The notes under the pieces are model-generated. The model made no database searches. It saw only the letters and a program-made list of their open reading frames with translations, and had not been told where the DNA came from. A DNA stretch of 64,000 nucleotides, taken from NCBI GenBank assembly GCA_949361645.1, contig OX442426.1, forward strand, positions 3,716,673 through 3,780,672, written 5' to 3'. Positions 11,239 through 23,844 of this stretch are shown here, in pieces (positions within the stretch are counted from its first letter, which is position 1; each line of letters begins with the position of its first letter). The position numbers were made by a program, and so were the translations under genes. This DNA is from Spongilla lacustris (taxonomy: Eukaryota > Porifera > Demospongiae > Spongillida > Spongillidae).

Positions 11239-14200
11239 TTACAACGTAGCAACAACAATCATTAAGTGACAATTGTCAGATGCATTGCTCAACAGGTCAG
11301 GTGCCACACGCGCCAGATGGGACTCCGAAAACGGACAAGGTGGAAATATGTGCAGCACATAGCCATTCTGTTGTGTAGATAAGTGCAAGGTACTTGAAAA
11401 ATCAACCTTTACCACACATATTTCAGCTTTCAAATACAATGTAGCCCACCCCCCCAAAAGTGAATTGGTTTTACAAATAAGTAACTACAACTAGCATTTT
11501 TACATATGAATATATGGTAACACGTAAGGCTACCAACCAATATATAGTACAGAAAAGAATAAAAATGAACATATGAATCAACTATTTGTGCATTCAGATA
11601 GTGAAGGACAAACCTCATATTTGGCTACAATTAACTAAACCTTCATACTTTTACTTGCTGCACTTAACCATCACACAAGTCACCACTTGCAACCAGAAAA
11701 TATATCTTGATATCAGATGTACACACCACACTGACAGATCTGCTTGGCTTTGAGTAAGAATTACTAGCACAGCCTGGCCATTGCCACACTATAATAAGTG
11801 GTCAGGAACTTAAGACTATCAGCCGGCACCCCTCCTGCTCAGCTAGGGGGTTTGGGGTGGAGCCCCAAAAAGCCAACACTTTTTGTGGTGAAAATCCCCC
11901 CTAAACTACACAAAAAACTGCAGTAAAAATATGATAAATTAGTAGCTTTTTCTTGCGTCAGTCTTAGATGTACATGTATGTGAACATATTTATATTTTTT
12001 GCTGGAAAAAGTGATCGAATTAAAACTCTACAATCGGATCAATGGCCCTGTAGCATTAGTGATGATCACATTACTCGAAGTCAATTCATTAATGCATGCA
12101 GTGATGTAGTCTAGATTTCCCAATTTTCCTACATACATGTGTACATGTACCAGTTGCACATTAATGTGAACAGCTAGCTATCAATCACTTTTATTGCTGA
12201 AGGTAATTTTTAACTTCTTGCTTAATATAGCACCCCCACCACACACACACACACACAGCCACTGAACATACCTGAGAACCCTGCAGCTGCTGGGGGCTTT
12301 GCACATTAATAATACCTGCTGCCTGCTTTTGCAGCAAGTAAGAAATCAAACTTGTCTTCAGAATGTGTGTCTGGTTACGAACATCACCAGCATCCCGACC
12401 ACAGGGAAGGGCCAACATCAAACAATGGTCATCTTCATTCTGTACAGAATAATCACCAGAATAAAGAGGCTGGACACACCCCATCCTGTCCCCACATACA
12501 CTGTAGCATACCTGAATCCTCCTCTCTACACCCTCTAGCTGAGAAGGCTCAAGCCTCATCCTCTGAACGATACGCAGAGCAGGGGTCCGTTGGTCTATGA
12601 CCTGCGGGAGACTCACCTTTGCTAGGTTGACGTTGCCCGACAGGAAGTGCAGCTGCACGGCAGCTGCATCATTCTTAAGGGCAAGGTGACCCTGCCACAT
12701 CACGGGATAGCGCCTTAACAGATTCAATAGGTTATCAGTCTGCTGCTGAGGTGTGGAGGACTGCTGCTGAGGCAGTGGAGGATTTGGCCTTTCAGCAGTG
12801 GTGGTGCTGATGGTGGATGCTGTGGTTGTAAGAGTACTAGGGACAGAAGCTGGAGGCAGCTGGTTCGGCAGCTGCTTTCCTGTTGGCAAGGGAAGCTTTT
12901 TGCCAGCAGGCTGTTGCTGCTGCTGCTGTTGTGGCAATGGCGGTGGTAGTGGAGGTAATGGTGGCTGCGGCAGCTGTGGCTCTGATACAGGAGGGACAAG
13001 CTGTCCACTTGAAGCTCCAAGGGCGCTGCCTCGACCAGCAGACATCCTCCTGCCGTCATCCTTCTGGGAAAGAGGAGGAGAGAGGGCAGGGGACTTTGGA
13101 CGGCTCTCCTCTGCTTGGGGCCTCTTGGGAGGCGGTGGCTCCTTTGGCTCTTCCTTGGGCAAGTCCCTGTGCTGCTTAGCTTTGGGCGAGGGACTCCTGC
13201 TGCTGGGAAGGTGTTTGTTCTGCTTTTTCAGCTCCCGGACAGCAGATGGGCTTGGGGCAACCTCTGGCGTTGTTTCCTTCTTGTGATAAGCCGGAGACCT
13301 CTTTGACAGTGACGAACTACGAGACCTGTGTCGCACGTGGGGTCGGGTGGCTGGTGAATGTGTCCTGGAAGGGGAGGGAGAGTAATGGCGACGGTGTGGG
13401 GAGTGGCCAGATGCTCCCTTTCCCCGTGAGGGTGAGTCGTAACGATGCCGAGAGCTGTAATCCCGAGAACGATGAGCAGGGGACCGAGCTCTGGAAGGTG
13501 GGGGGGAACCATAGGAAGGAGACTGGGGCTTGCGAGGGGACAGCGCAGCCCCCCCGCTGGGAGGGGAACGTGAATATTGCCTGTGCCGATGATGCACGCC
13601 GGGAGAATAAGGTCTGGCCCCACGGTGCCACCGGTAATCTGGTGGTGAAGGTGAGCGGCGATGTTTGTGCCTTTGACCAAGTGGTGGCGAGGCTGGCTGT
13701 GGAGCAGTCTTCTGCCTGTGGTGATCCCTGGAATGGGACTTGTCTTCGTCTTCTTCGTTCAGCTGGTATCTGAGGGGGAGTTGCTTCACCTTCTTTGATT
13801 CACTATCGCTGGCTTTTGCATCAGAATCTTCACCAGACAAGGCTTTAGCTTTGGCCTTTTTTACTTTCACCGAGGCATTGTCCTTCACATGCTTTTCTTC
13901 AGAGACGGTGTCTGGAGTGATAAGCGGTGACTCCTTCTCAGTTTGAGGTTTAACTTGCTCTGAGGACTTGATTTTATGACCTTTTGTACTATCCTCTTCT
14001 GTCACATCATCTCTGAAATCCTCTCCACTACTCAGGTCACTCTCTACTTTCCTGTTCACATTTGCTTCCTCATCAACAGCAGCTGCCACAGGCTTCACCA
14101 CGGAACACTCCATGGGCTCAGCAACATCCAAACTAGGAGACATCTTCTCTTCTTCAACAGTCCTGGTGTTGTGTGCCATTTCTACCTTCTCCTCAGCAAC

Positions 14201-17200
14201 CTGTTCAGCTTCAGTTGTGTCTTCCCCACCCGGTGTACTTTGTGTGGGTTTTTTATTCTCAACTCTATCCACATGTACCTTTTTGTCGTCTGCTTCAGCC
14301 TGCATGCTCAGGTTTTCATCTGTCTCTTTCCCTTCTTTGCTTTCAGATGACTTTTTCCCCGTTGCCTTCTTGCTAGTGGTGCCTTCCACATCACCATCTT
14401 CCTCACTAGATGCTTCACCATCACTTTTAGCCTTTTTCTTAGACTTCCTTTTCTCTCTAAGCTCACGCGACTTCTGTGTGGCCTTAAGTCGCTGCCCTTC
14501 TTTCTCACCTTCACTTTCACTATCCTCGTCCTTTGCTTTGGATTTTTCACTGGCACCCTGCTTCTTGCCTTTGTCCTTTACTTTCTTCTTCTTCTTCGAA
14601 CTAGAACTGTCGGATTCGCTGCCGGAGCTCTTCGAGCTGTCATCCCCTTTCCTCTTATCCTTCTTTTCCAGCTCGCGTTCTCTCTTGCGCTTACGAGTGA
14701 ACGCTCGCAGTTCCTCTTCATAGTCTTCAAAAGCCTCGTCATAAGGATGGGGGAACTGCCTGAACGGACCAACAGGTATCCCACCAAAGGGTGGCCGGGC
14801 CCCGTAGTACCCCATAGCTGCATCTTCCATGTATGGGTAGTACATATCAGGTGGGCCATGGCCACCAGGGGGAAATCCGCCCCTGCCCATTGGCATCATG
14901 GGTATTCCGGGTCTCGGAATCATCATTGGCCTTCGGTGTGGATCCAGCATGGGATTATACATTGGCTGCATGGGAAAGGCTCCGGATGGAGCCGGCCCAT
15001 CAAAGCCTTCAGTACGCGAGAAGAAGGCTGCCCTGGCATCCCGATTAGCAAAGTCAGCCTTCAGGGGAAAGGAAAATCAAAAGTCAACATCCAAAAGTGA
15101 ATGCAAATCCACACCCACATACATATGTGTACATGTATACTTTAGGGTGCCTAAACCAACTGCCGATTGCTGACTACTGAATGTACTATAATCTTCCCCT
15201 AATAAAAACGGCAAACTTGATGTGATCTGAGGGATGTAAGTGCAGTGGTAAATTTTTTTGTATTTTTATTTTTACGTCCATTTTTCTTGGGGCAATGAGA
15301 GAGTTTAAATATCCTATAATCCACTCATCTTGCCCGTAACTTAGTGATAACTACTGTATACAAACACAAACACTGCATATAATACTGACCATGCAGGGAA
15401 TTGTACTGCTGCCAATGTAGGTGCCTTTTATCGAATTCAATGCTTCCTTTGCAGTTTCCATGGAATCATATTGAACCATAGCACAGCAACGAAAACGATC
15501 GACTCCAATCTTAACCACTTCTCCAAACTTGGAAATCTGCCTCTCAAGTTGTGATTCACTCATAATAGGGTCGATTCCATCAAGCCAAAGGGTCTTACTT
15601 GGTGTGCCCTTTCCAAAGCCAACCTGAAAATGGAATGCAGTATCTCCATTTGAACCAGCCATTATGTACACATATAGGGTGGGAATTCCAAAACTATTAA
15701 TAGCATAACAATTAGCTATTAAAAATCCTATCCAAAACAAGAAGTTAGTATGGTAAATCAAATTTAATAAAATACAAATGAAACCCTCAAAAACACTCCA
15801 TAGTCACACTTCACCAAAGACACTAAACTAAAGTACATGTACACGTATGTTGTACATGTAATTAATCTCGATTCAGTAATTTGAATACACACATGTTATA
15901 TAATGTGCCCTAACGTCCAATCAGAAGTGCCACATGCTCAAACTACATGCCCTCATCACAATGAATGATCACATCTCAATAAGAAAAGGCTTACCCTGAT
16001 CTTGTTGCCATGGATGCTTTCACCATCCATACACCTCTTTGCATTCACAGCACTCATCAGATCATAGTACAGTACAAAGCCATAGGTAGCAGTACCACTC
16101 ATCTTCTTAATCTCAACATCCTATAATAAACAGACGTAACATGATGCTCAGCAAAAAAAAAGATCATAATTTGCACACACCACTGGTAGTGCTAAAATAC
16201 TTGGCTAGAAGTCGTCATCAAAGTCAAAGGAAATGCCCCATTTTTGAAAGCCAATAATCATTGGACAGCAGACTGCATACACAAAGTATTATATTTGAAC
16301 TGGTCTCCTACAGATAATACATTTTTATATTTAACCACAATAGCTGTTACAAGGAATTTTAGTACCAATGAATTCATTTTCTAATTTGAAGTACTGACTG
16401 GTACGAAATATTCTATGTTATGGAACTTCTGCCTTTTTTTAGTGACCCCAAACATAGAAATGACAATAAAATTTAATAATTAAGTTATTCCATTGCCCTA
16501 CTTGCAATGAACATTGCATATAAATGTACATGCACATGTAGACGAGTTATCAATATATGCCAATAACATATAGCATATAACCTGACCCCAAAATAATCAA
16601 ATGCTATCACAAATCTATGGTACTGTGATTAATGCCAACATGTGCGAGACATAGATTAAATGCTATTAGCACACAACACAACTATCAGATAAAATACACG
16701 GCAGCTTAACATACCAATATATTCCCAAAACGAGAGAAAATGTCCCTCAATTCATAGACACTAATGTTCTTGGGTATGTTCCCCACAAAAAGAGATCTCG
16801 TAGCCTGAGGGTCCATCTCTTCAGGAAAAAATGAGTTTGGACCATCAACTGCCTCACGTCCTTTTGGTGGAAATTCTATGCAATAATGAATGAAAGGTGT
16901 TGTTCTTCAGAAGTTATAAAAGTGTGTGCACACAACTAGCTAGGCACAAGTCAGGCTGTGGGTGTGATCACTTAATGAAGGTGAACACTACTCATAATAA
17001 CAATGATCACGTGTTACCCTTGGGGAACCAAGGGTAGTTAATGTACATTTGCTGGCCTCTAACACAAGATATAACTACAAACTAATCCTTCACTATGTGG
17101 CATTATTATCTGATCCCCAACATCTGAACTGGTAGTGCTCCATACATTCTATGTTATACATATTACCCCAGGGGAACACGTGATAGACATTAAAATGGTA

Positions 17201-17611
17201 TTATTGTACTTGTTTTATTTGACATGGACACTTATGGTTGGCATACTGAAGAACTTAGGGACAGTCCCCAGACCAGATAGATGCAAGATTGAGCAATGCT
17301 ATTGGCACTGGATATTGCTATGTTTGTACGCTTTATCACCTTTGAGCAGAAGGAAAGGTGCAAAAAAGTGATTCAGTAATGAGATATTACTGTGCTACGC
17401 AAATAACTCCCAGAGAACAGAGTAGTCATGGCAATTTGAAGTGTGGAACTACATGTGGTTTAGCTCACCTTCAATATCTAGTGGAGTCAATTTCAACTTG
17501 CTCCCAAACTGCAACATGCCATTCAGCTTGCTGTAAGCATCTTTGCACTCCTGAACTCTGAAAGTGCAGCAATGATCACCTCATACGCACCCACACATGC
17601 CACAGTCACAC

Positions 17612-17692
<81 letters not shown>

Positions 17693-18985
17693 TACACAGA
17701 CACACACACACACGTGTACACAGCATCAAATGAGAACGTACTTCTTGAACTTTACAATTGCATGGAACTTGTCGCCTTCCCCGTACAACTTTACAATAGC
17801 ACTTGGTGAGAACTGGGTGAACTCATAGTACAGTCCATCTTGGATCACACGTTCTGCCACAGGGCAAGGATGAATCAATCTCTTAACATGTAATACAGCC
17901 TCTCTCTACCTGGTCGAGAGCCAAGGCCTGTGACCTTCAAGAAAACGGTATCCACGGTGACCTCTCCACTCTTCTTCCCATCCCTCTCTTCGTCTGAGCC
18001 TTCAGAAGAGTCACTGGATGCTGAGCTGTCACTACCATTGGCAGAGGACGAGGAACTGAATACACATAGAAAACAAGTTATCCACGTTAACTATAGAATG
18101 TCGATCGACTGCTTGGCAAACACACACGATGCTCTCCATAAACAGCTCCACAGCTAAATCAGCACATAGTGATGCATGCAAGAATGAACGCCACAACAAG
18201 TGCACATACCTCCAGTTTGCTGGTAATCAAACTGAACTACAGGTAACCTTCACAACGCACACTAAGGTACTACTGTGAAGATTAAACTTCAATCTCCCAA
18301 ATGGGCAATACAAGTCGATTTCTTCTGCAACGTCCCAAGTCTTCAATGACACTTCAACATCGTCAGAATGTGCATGGCTAAACGATTGCTTCTTCCAATT
18401 TGCACACCATCTTGAAACAACCCACCTACGCCTACTGCGACTGATAGCTATCTAAGATACAGCCTAGCTATGACAGCCTGACTAACACGAACACAAAAGA
18501 CCTCTTGACACACAACGCAACCTTGGGATGGCCATGGGGGGACACCATAATAGCACTCGAGCAACAATATAAAGCCAAGACAGGCTGATACCTCGCTCCT
18601 GGAGCCTTCTCCTCTTTTTCTGTGCCAGGTCCCTCGGAACATCTGTTATCGCGCCGCGAACTCTCACGGTCGAACCGTTCAGTGGGCTTGGACTTGTAGT
18701 TCGTCCTCACGTCACTGCCTTCCAGTTTGTGCTTAGCCTCATGCGCTTGAGTGGCGCTCCGGACATCGTAGAAGTCAATAAAGGCTGCAACCCCGATGTT
18801 ACGATATTTTTGGGGAAGTATCTTCACTCCTTCGATTTTGCCAAATCTGGGTGGGAAAGGGTGAGGAGTATCATTCCGTTAGTTGAAGTCAGAACTAACT
18901 TCGAAAAGTAATCCCGAATTCCTGATTCAGATATGCCTTCTGGTAAACCTCCAACCCAAAGGTGCCTCGACTCACGACCACTCAT
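11239..18985 (-). CDS. spen: SPEN/SHARP-like protein: four RRMs and a C-terminal SPOC domain
   Basis: Ten minus-strand exons close in frame to 1374 aa: 18985-18900, 18846-18592, 18055-17910, 17853-17742, 17557-17469, 16875-16715, 16120-15995, 15623-15390, 15058-12272, 11367-11239. Domains: RRM1 about 7-85 (RHLWVGGLP, GVAAFIDF), RRM2 about 145-228, RRM3 about 250-330 (SLFVGNIP), RRM4 about 336-415 ending in ADFANR. A long disordered middle follows, with Lys/Glu blocks, an RS/Pro-rich region and a polyQ run, then SPOC about 1175-1374 ending YVLHIFPPCPFSESHL and HLMIVVATL. SPEN proteins bind RNA through the RRMs and recruit corepressors through SPOC in the nucleus. Four RRMs favour SPEN over RBM15, which has three. 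It is far shorter than fly or human SPEN. The start at 18985 gives MSGRESRHLWVGGLP, like other SPENs; an in-frame ATG 30 nt upstream is less likely. Confidence 0.93.
17614..17689. repeat. (CA)n microsatellite in spen intron
   Basis: About 38 CA dinucleotides, followed by a short degenerate tail with GTGTACACAGACAC, in the 184-nt intron between the exons at 17853-17742 and 17557-17469 of spen. Much of that small intron is repeat, so length changes here would directly change its size. Confidence 0.95.
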
Positions 18986-19479
18986 TGCTGCACACTGACT
19001 CAGGTCACGCGACAATTTATAACGATTAAACGTTGAATAAACCTATGTTACATCAAATAATTAATAATTGGTAAAGCTGAACATATCCACCTAGGTAAAC
19101 CAAATACATGCACTTTGGTTCCACCTGTGACAGCAGTCATTGTGTGCCATTGGGCACAAGATGGCAAAATATCTCCAGAACATTTCACGTCATGAGTACA
19201 CAATGCAATCGTGGATGGAGGAACGTGTACACTAGAGAAGCTTCTATGAGCTATGAAGGGCAGTGGGTCATATTGACCTTCTTGGGACAGCTGATAAGGT
19301 TTTGAAGGGTATTTATTTAATTGCTTAATGTGCTTATAATTTAAAATGTTTTACTACATGACCTAGGAAGTATGTATTCCTAACCTAGGGGGTACAAAAT
19401 GGGCCTAGACTGAGTACAAAAATGTATTCGTGACCTACATACCCGGTAGGGAGGGAGTTCTCTTCCCATTTAGGGGCAG
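18986..19479. other. Upstream region of spen, no gene seen
   Basis: Presumed 5' flank and promoter side of the minus-strand spen gene. I see no TATA-like element in a convincing position and no supported exon. The plus-strand 65-codon ORF at 19108 looks like chance. Confidence 0.4.
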
Positions 19480-19559
19480 GAGTACTGGTGGAATTGCAAC
19501 TCAGAAGATCTGTTCAGCTTAGTCAAGAGCAAGCTTTGCAGACCAATTGCAAACAGAAG

Positions 19560-19775
19560 CTGGTCACTCTTGTGGCTAACACCCCTCCCCTAGTAACCAT
19601 GGGGGCATGATAGATTGTCTTACCATGAAGAACATGTTACTGATCCACACCTGCAAGAGTGGAAAGCTGATAAAAGATGTTTGAAAAGGAATGCAACAAA
19701 GAGTTAACTTAATAAGTAAAGCATTAAGTAAATGACATAATCAATTCAGCACTTACAACTGCTGAATAGATCTGA
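19560..19775 (-). mobile_element. Inverted, partial copy of the 20.6-kb TIR element
   Basis: Read on the minus strand it matches the body of the element at 20591-21200. Shared landmarks are CACTCTTGCAGGTGT, GATCAGTAACA, AAGACAATCTATCAT and CCATGGTTACTAG. It runs directly into the palindrome at 19767-19937, which carries the family's terminal sequence (AGATCTGAGTCCAAC, CATGCATGT, GAATTGCT). Confidence 0.7.
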
Positions 19776-19937
19776 GTCCAACATGCATGTACCACATATA
19801 GAATTGCTGTATTGAAAGACATCCACTTTGCCAAATAAATTGACTAAAAAAAAGTTTTTAGTCAATTTATTTGGCAAAGTGGATGTCTTTCAATATAGCA
19901 ATTCTATATGTAGTACATGCATGTTGGACTCAGATTA
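19767..19937. repeat. Near-perfect palindrome (arms about 80 bp)
   Basis: Left arm about 19771-19851 and right arm about 19857-19935 are reverse complements with very few mismatches, separated by a few bases in an A/T-rich loop. The outer parts contain the terminal sequence of the neighbouring TIR family (CCAACATGCATGTACCACAT and its complement). It looks like two element ends joined head to head. Confidence 0.85.
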
Positions 19938-20590
19938 ATTAATCTAATTTGCTGTGTTGCACCTTTTTTTTTTCAGCCAAGCAATCATGCAGTAACTTCA
20001 AAAGATAAATGATCAACTTTGTTTCTTAGTTGTAATCCATGAGGCCAATGTTTATAACTGCAAGTGGCCAATGGAGGAGTGCTGTAAGCTCCCCCAGACA
20101 CCCAGCAGCTTTGCAAGTTATTAACCTTCAGAACCATAGAGGAATTTCCTATCTTCTCCACCATTATCGATGCTCATAATGGCATTCACAATAATATTGT
20201 GTATTGTGTTTTGTGTGCATGCTTCACACATGAGCACACATGTACATCTGTGGTGTCCACACATGCACACTGTTTACAGGTTCAAATCCTCTATCGAAAC
20301 ATTATAGGCAGAGTGGTATCAGACCCAAACTGCATGTGCATATACTGTTAAGAAATCCAAATATTACCTAGTAGCTTTGGTGAGGTTTCAAGTAGACACC
20401 ATATTGGGCTCTGAGGGGACATCACTCCTTTCTGTAATGGGCCAGAAGCCCTCCATGCCTTCACCTCCTCTTAAAGACAGCTCAGCCCCATGCTAATTAA
20501 TTATTATTGAATTGCATGGGCCTGGAGTGGATGTAATAAAAAAAAAAATCAATTTGGGTTCAACACAAAGTGCACGTATATCGTGTCCTT

Positions 20591-21200
20591 CTATCCATTC
20601 AGTAGCAATTCTATATTTGGTACATGCATGTTGGACAAAGATCTATTCAGCAGTTACCGTACTAGGGTAACTGCTGAGTTGATTATGTCATTTTTTTTAC
20701 TTGACTCTTTACTTAACCCTTTGTTGCATTAAACATCTTTGATCAGTTACCCACTCTTGCAGGTGTAGATCAGTAACACGGTCTTCATGTTAAGACAATC
20801 TATCATACCCATGGTTACTAGAGGAGAGGGGAGGAGGAAGGAATGGGGCCGGGGACAACACACATTCACTAAGTATTACTAAGTAGAAGTTTCACTAGTA
20901 ACAAATTACTATACAAGTATCTTTGCACAAATACATCATTGTGAGGTCTCTGATACACTAACTAAGCCAGTACACATAATTGGATGGTAAGTATCAGAAT
21001 ACAGATCACATATTCAAGCACAATGGGGCGTGGTATTGCAGTTGTTAGGCAAGGCAAGAAAGGTTTAAGTAAAGGGTTAAGCAAACCTAACAAATGAACA
21101 TAATGAATTCAGCAGTTACCCTATACCAGCATAACTGCTGAATAGATCTGAATCAAACTGAACATGCACATAACACATGTGGAATTGCTACTGAATGGAT
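20591..21200. mobile_element. Non-autonomous DNA transposon with terminal inverted repeats
   Basis: About 610 bp bounded by perfect 19-bp inverted termini: ATCCATTCAGTAGCAATTC on the left and its complement on the right. Homology between the ends continues inward imperfectly for over 100 bp (GATCTATTCAGCAGTTAC; TTACTTAACCCTTT and its complement). There is no coding capacity for a transposase, so it is MITE-like or a deleted derivative. A second copy lies at 21867-22425 and an inverted partial copy at 19.56-19.78 kb. Confidence 0.75.
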
Positions 21201-21299
21201 ACATGCTCTATGCATTGAATGTCCAAAAAATATATAAATTTTAATGTGTACGATATTTAATACCCGGTACAATATAATAATAAAAGGCCAAATGACAAA

Positions 21300-21664
21300 A
21301 CAAAAACGTTCAGTGGATCTTTGCCTTAGCACAGGTCAGAGTGGTGTTGAGAGTGGGAATGAAAAGACCTGGTTCCTCAAAGGCACATGAGCGGAGTGAA
21401 GAAAAACTAAGTTCGCATTGCAACCAAAATAGTGTGGTGGGGTTCTTGTCTCTTGTTTATTGAAATTAATAATGCTATTCTCTTGTAGGCTGTGGTTGCT
21501 ATACCTCCAGCTGTAGAGAATACCAAGGGTGAAAATGATCCATGCTCAATCTCTCTTACTATTTCTTCATATTCCTTCATCTTATCCAGTTCATGTTTTT
21601 TGATATGGGCAGGATTGAGCAAATGGTTTGAATATTCTGCATCAAAGTAGACAGTTTGGTGGTT

Positions 21665-21665
<1 letters not shown>
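21300..21665 (-). pseudogene. Retroelement reverse-transcriptase C-terminal fragment (1)
   Basis: The minus strand encodes a decayed tail typical of RT-containing proteins abundant in marine invertebrates: NPAHIKKHELDK, then REIEHGSFSPLVFSTAGG, then a frame change and WLQCELSFSSLRSC. Relatives read EHxSFTPLVxSxxGGM and WLRCRLSFSLLRS. The polymerase core is absent. The family is recognised from recall, and the retroelement class is not certain. A run of 29 C (21665-21693) abuts its upstream end. Confidence 0.6.

Positions 21666-21693
<28 letters not shown>
21665..21693. repeat. 29-nt C homopolymer
   Basis: Uninterrupted C-run directly at the coding 5' edge of the minus-strand RT-tail fragment, so it is a G-run on the coding strand. 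True length is uncertain, because such runs are often mis-sized in assemblies. Confidence 0.9.
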
Positions 21694-21695
<2 letters not shown>

Positions 21696-21866
21696 CCAAA
21701 AGATAACGCTTATAAGTCGCATCTGCAGGATGCATGCTAATGAATAACAGTTATTTGCCAAAAAAAAATTAGATTCAGATAAGCATTATTTACTTGTTCA
21801 GACATTGTTTACTATTTAATTGAGCTTGGAGTGGATTCAATTTAGTTGGATATTCAGTGTTGTTCA

Positions 21867-22425
21867 ATCCATTCTGTAGCAATTCTATATGTGGTACAAC
21901 ATCAGATCTATTCAAAAGTTATATCTCCTGAATTGATAATGTCATTTGTTTAGTTGTAGGTTTACTTTTAAAAATGCTTTACTTATTAAGTTAACCCTTT
22001 GTCTAGCATTCCTTTTCAAACCTGGTTGATCAGTTACCATTTAAATGGTCTTTATCTTGACAAATACCTTCTTGGTAAAACAATCTATTATACCTATAAC
22101 CACTAGGGGAGAGGGGAGGAGGAAGGAATGGGGGACAACACACACACAGTTACAATAAGCAGAAATTTCACTAGTAACAAATTACTATCAAGTATTTTCT
22201 ACACAAATATATCATTGTGAAACTAACTGAGCAGGTAAAATTAAGATGTTGACATATTCAAGCACAATGGGGCCAACTGACAGTGGTATTGCAGTTGTTA
22301 GGCAACGCAAGAAAGGTTAAAGTAAAGGGTTAAGTACCCCAGTAAACCTAACAAATGATCATGATCAATTCTGCAGTTACCCTATACCAGTATAACTGCT
22401 GAATAGATCTGAGTCCAACTAATGA
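21867..22425. mobile_element. Second copy of the same TIR element, right end truncated
   Basis: Begins ATCCATTCTGTAGCAATTC (one mismatch to the intact terminus). It follows the 20591-21200 copy through GAGAGGGGAGGAGGAAGGAA, TTTCACTAGTAACAAATTAC and GGTATTGCAGTTGTTAGGCAA. It stops after GAATAGATCTGAGTCCAAC, so the right 19-bp terminus is missing. Confidence 0.7.
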
Positions 22426-22544
22426 CACAATATACGTGCTCTTTTGAATGTCCTTTATTTTAATGTGTACTATATTAATACATAAATAATTTTGACTTTA
22501 CTGTCACATCACCGCTAACCTCAAGTAATTTACCTGAAGCAAGT

Positions 22545-22793
22545 GTGACAGCAGGGTCTGCAGCCTTTGCAGCAGAGGAGAGGAAGCATAAGGCCAATGA
22601 CTCCAAATGTGCAGAACTGGGTTGGGTATGCATCCCAATAGCTGTGGAGACCTATGGGTGTTGGGGCACTGAAGCAAAGTGGGCAATATTGCAGCTAGCC
22701 TCTCGCTTGGCCACACATCAGAACTGCCCAAAGTCTGCATCTGTCACAGCCCTTAATCAGAGGTTGAGCATGACCCTTGTTAGGGCAATTTAG
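22545..22793 (+). pseudogene. Retroelement RT-tail fragment (2), different subfamily
   Basis: An 82-codon plus-strand frame with ERKHKANDSKCAELGWVCIP, AVETYGCWGTEA, SRLATHQ and SMTLVRAI. These are the usual landmarks of another invertebrate RT-protein tail (RKHxxNDxKCxxLGW, VETYGxWG, RLATR, LTLVRAN). No polymerase core lies upstream, so it is a truncated remnant. The fragment at 43.7 kb belongs to the same subfamily. Confidence 0.65.
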
Positions 22794-22929
22794 TCTAGGT
22801 GGTAGGTAATTTAGTGTTATGTGCTTGTTTATCTGTATTGTACAAGTTTTTGTCTGAATCAATATTCCAGGACTTTTATATAAAATAAAGTAATAACAGG
22901 CCAAATGACAAAAGGTAAACATTCAATGG

Positions 22930-23300
22930 ACCTTTGCCAAAAGTACAGAAAAGATCTGGTTCCTTGAAGGTACATGGGCATAAAGAATAACTCAGTTTGC
23001 ATTGCAACCAAAAGTGTGGTAGATAAGGGTTCTTTTCTCTTGATGATGCTATATCTTGTTTGTGGTTGCTTAATTTTTTTTTCAACCCATACCTCCAGCT
23101 ACATGTAGGGAATACCAAGGGTCATGCTCAATCTCTCTAACTCTTTCTTCATATTTATAATACCACTTCTTTTCCAGTTCATGTTTTCTGGAGGAATTGG
23201 CATAGGATTGGTCAAATGGGTTGAATATCAAAGTAGGCAGTTTGGTGGTGTTTTGTCCTGAAATTTTGTGCAGTAAAATGATTTTTCTTTTTAAAAAAGG
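22930..23300 (-). pseudogene. Retroelement RT-tail fragment (3), sister of fragment 1
   Basis: Minus-strand frames contain SRKHELEKKW, YEERVREIEHDPW and, after frame changes, WLQCKLSYSL. It aligns base by base with 21300-21665, for example AGTTTGCATTGCAACCAAAA, ACCTCCAGCT, GGAATACCAAGGGT and CAGTTCATGTTTT. The two fragments therefore come from one family or one segmental duplication about 1.6 kb apart. Confidence 0.6.
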
Positions 23301-23306
23301 ACTCAA

Positions 23307-23308
<2 letters not shown>

Positions 23309-23342
<34 letters not shown>
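23309..23342. repeat. 34-nt C homopolymer followed by an A-run
   Basis: C-run just upstream (coding sense) of RT-tail fragment 3, followed by TTCCTT and about 18 A's. Same placement as the run at 21665-21693. Confidence 0.9.
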
Positions 23343-23699
23343 TTCCTTAAAAAAAAAAAAAAAAAAGATCCAAGTATATACCGGGATACTTATCGCTTAG
23401 TTAAGACGAGCGTAACAAGAATAGGCTATATAATTATATTTTATTTTTTAAAAATAATAGCTCCCGGCAAAAAGGTGGCACCCTTCTGTAGGAGGGAAGA
23501 TGATGATCCACGCACCTCAACTAACTGTTTCTCCGAAGAGAATTCCTTGCTGAGTGACACATTCCAAGTCAGCAAGAAACCAGCTAGAAGCGATGTCATC
23601 ACCTTTTTATAGCTTTTCAACTTCGGATGACGAACAAGAACCGGCGTTCTGCCACCTACACTCTTGAATAGCGGAGTACGACTTAGGGGAGGACATCCG

Positions 23700-23765
23700 A
23701 TGGACCCCGGGCCATGAACACGGTACCTCGAGCAAGCTCTCGTCGTAAACCACTAAGCCAGAATG
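23700..23765 (-). repeat. tRNA-like segment, possible SINE head (1)
   Basis: The minus strand shows TGGCTTAGTGG (rc of 23750-23760), which fits the pol III A-box TRGYNNARNGG. About 40 nt later comes GTTCATGGCCC, a degraded B-box. I see no closed acceptor stem, so it is a tRNA-derived repeat or relic rather than a functional tRNA. Confidence 0.35.
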
Positions 23766-23844
23766 CATTAGCTAGAAATTGAAAGTTTGGACCTTATACT
23801 TATACAGCAAGACCTCTACATAAGTGCAGTAAAAAAAAAAAGGA

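Noticed and set aside
12798..13773. Several plus-strand ORFs of 100-175 aa
   Set aside because: They are antisense shadows of the long spen exon, whose minus-strand frame is supported by SPOC, RRM junctions and splice phases.
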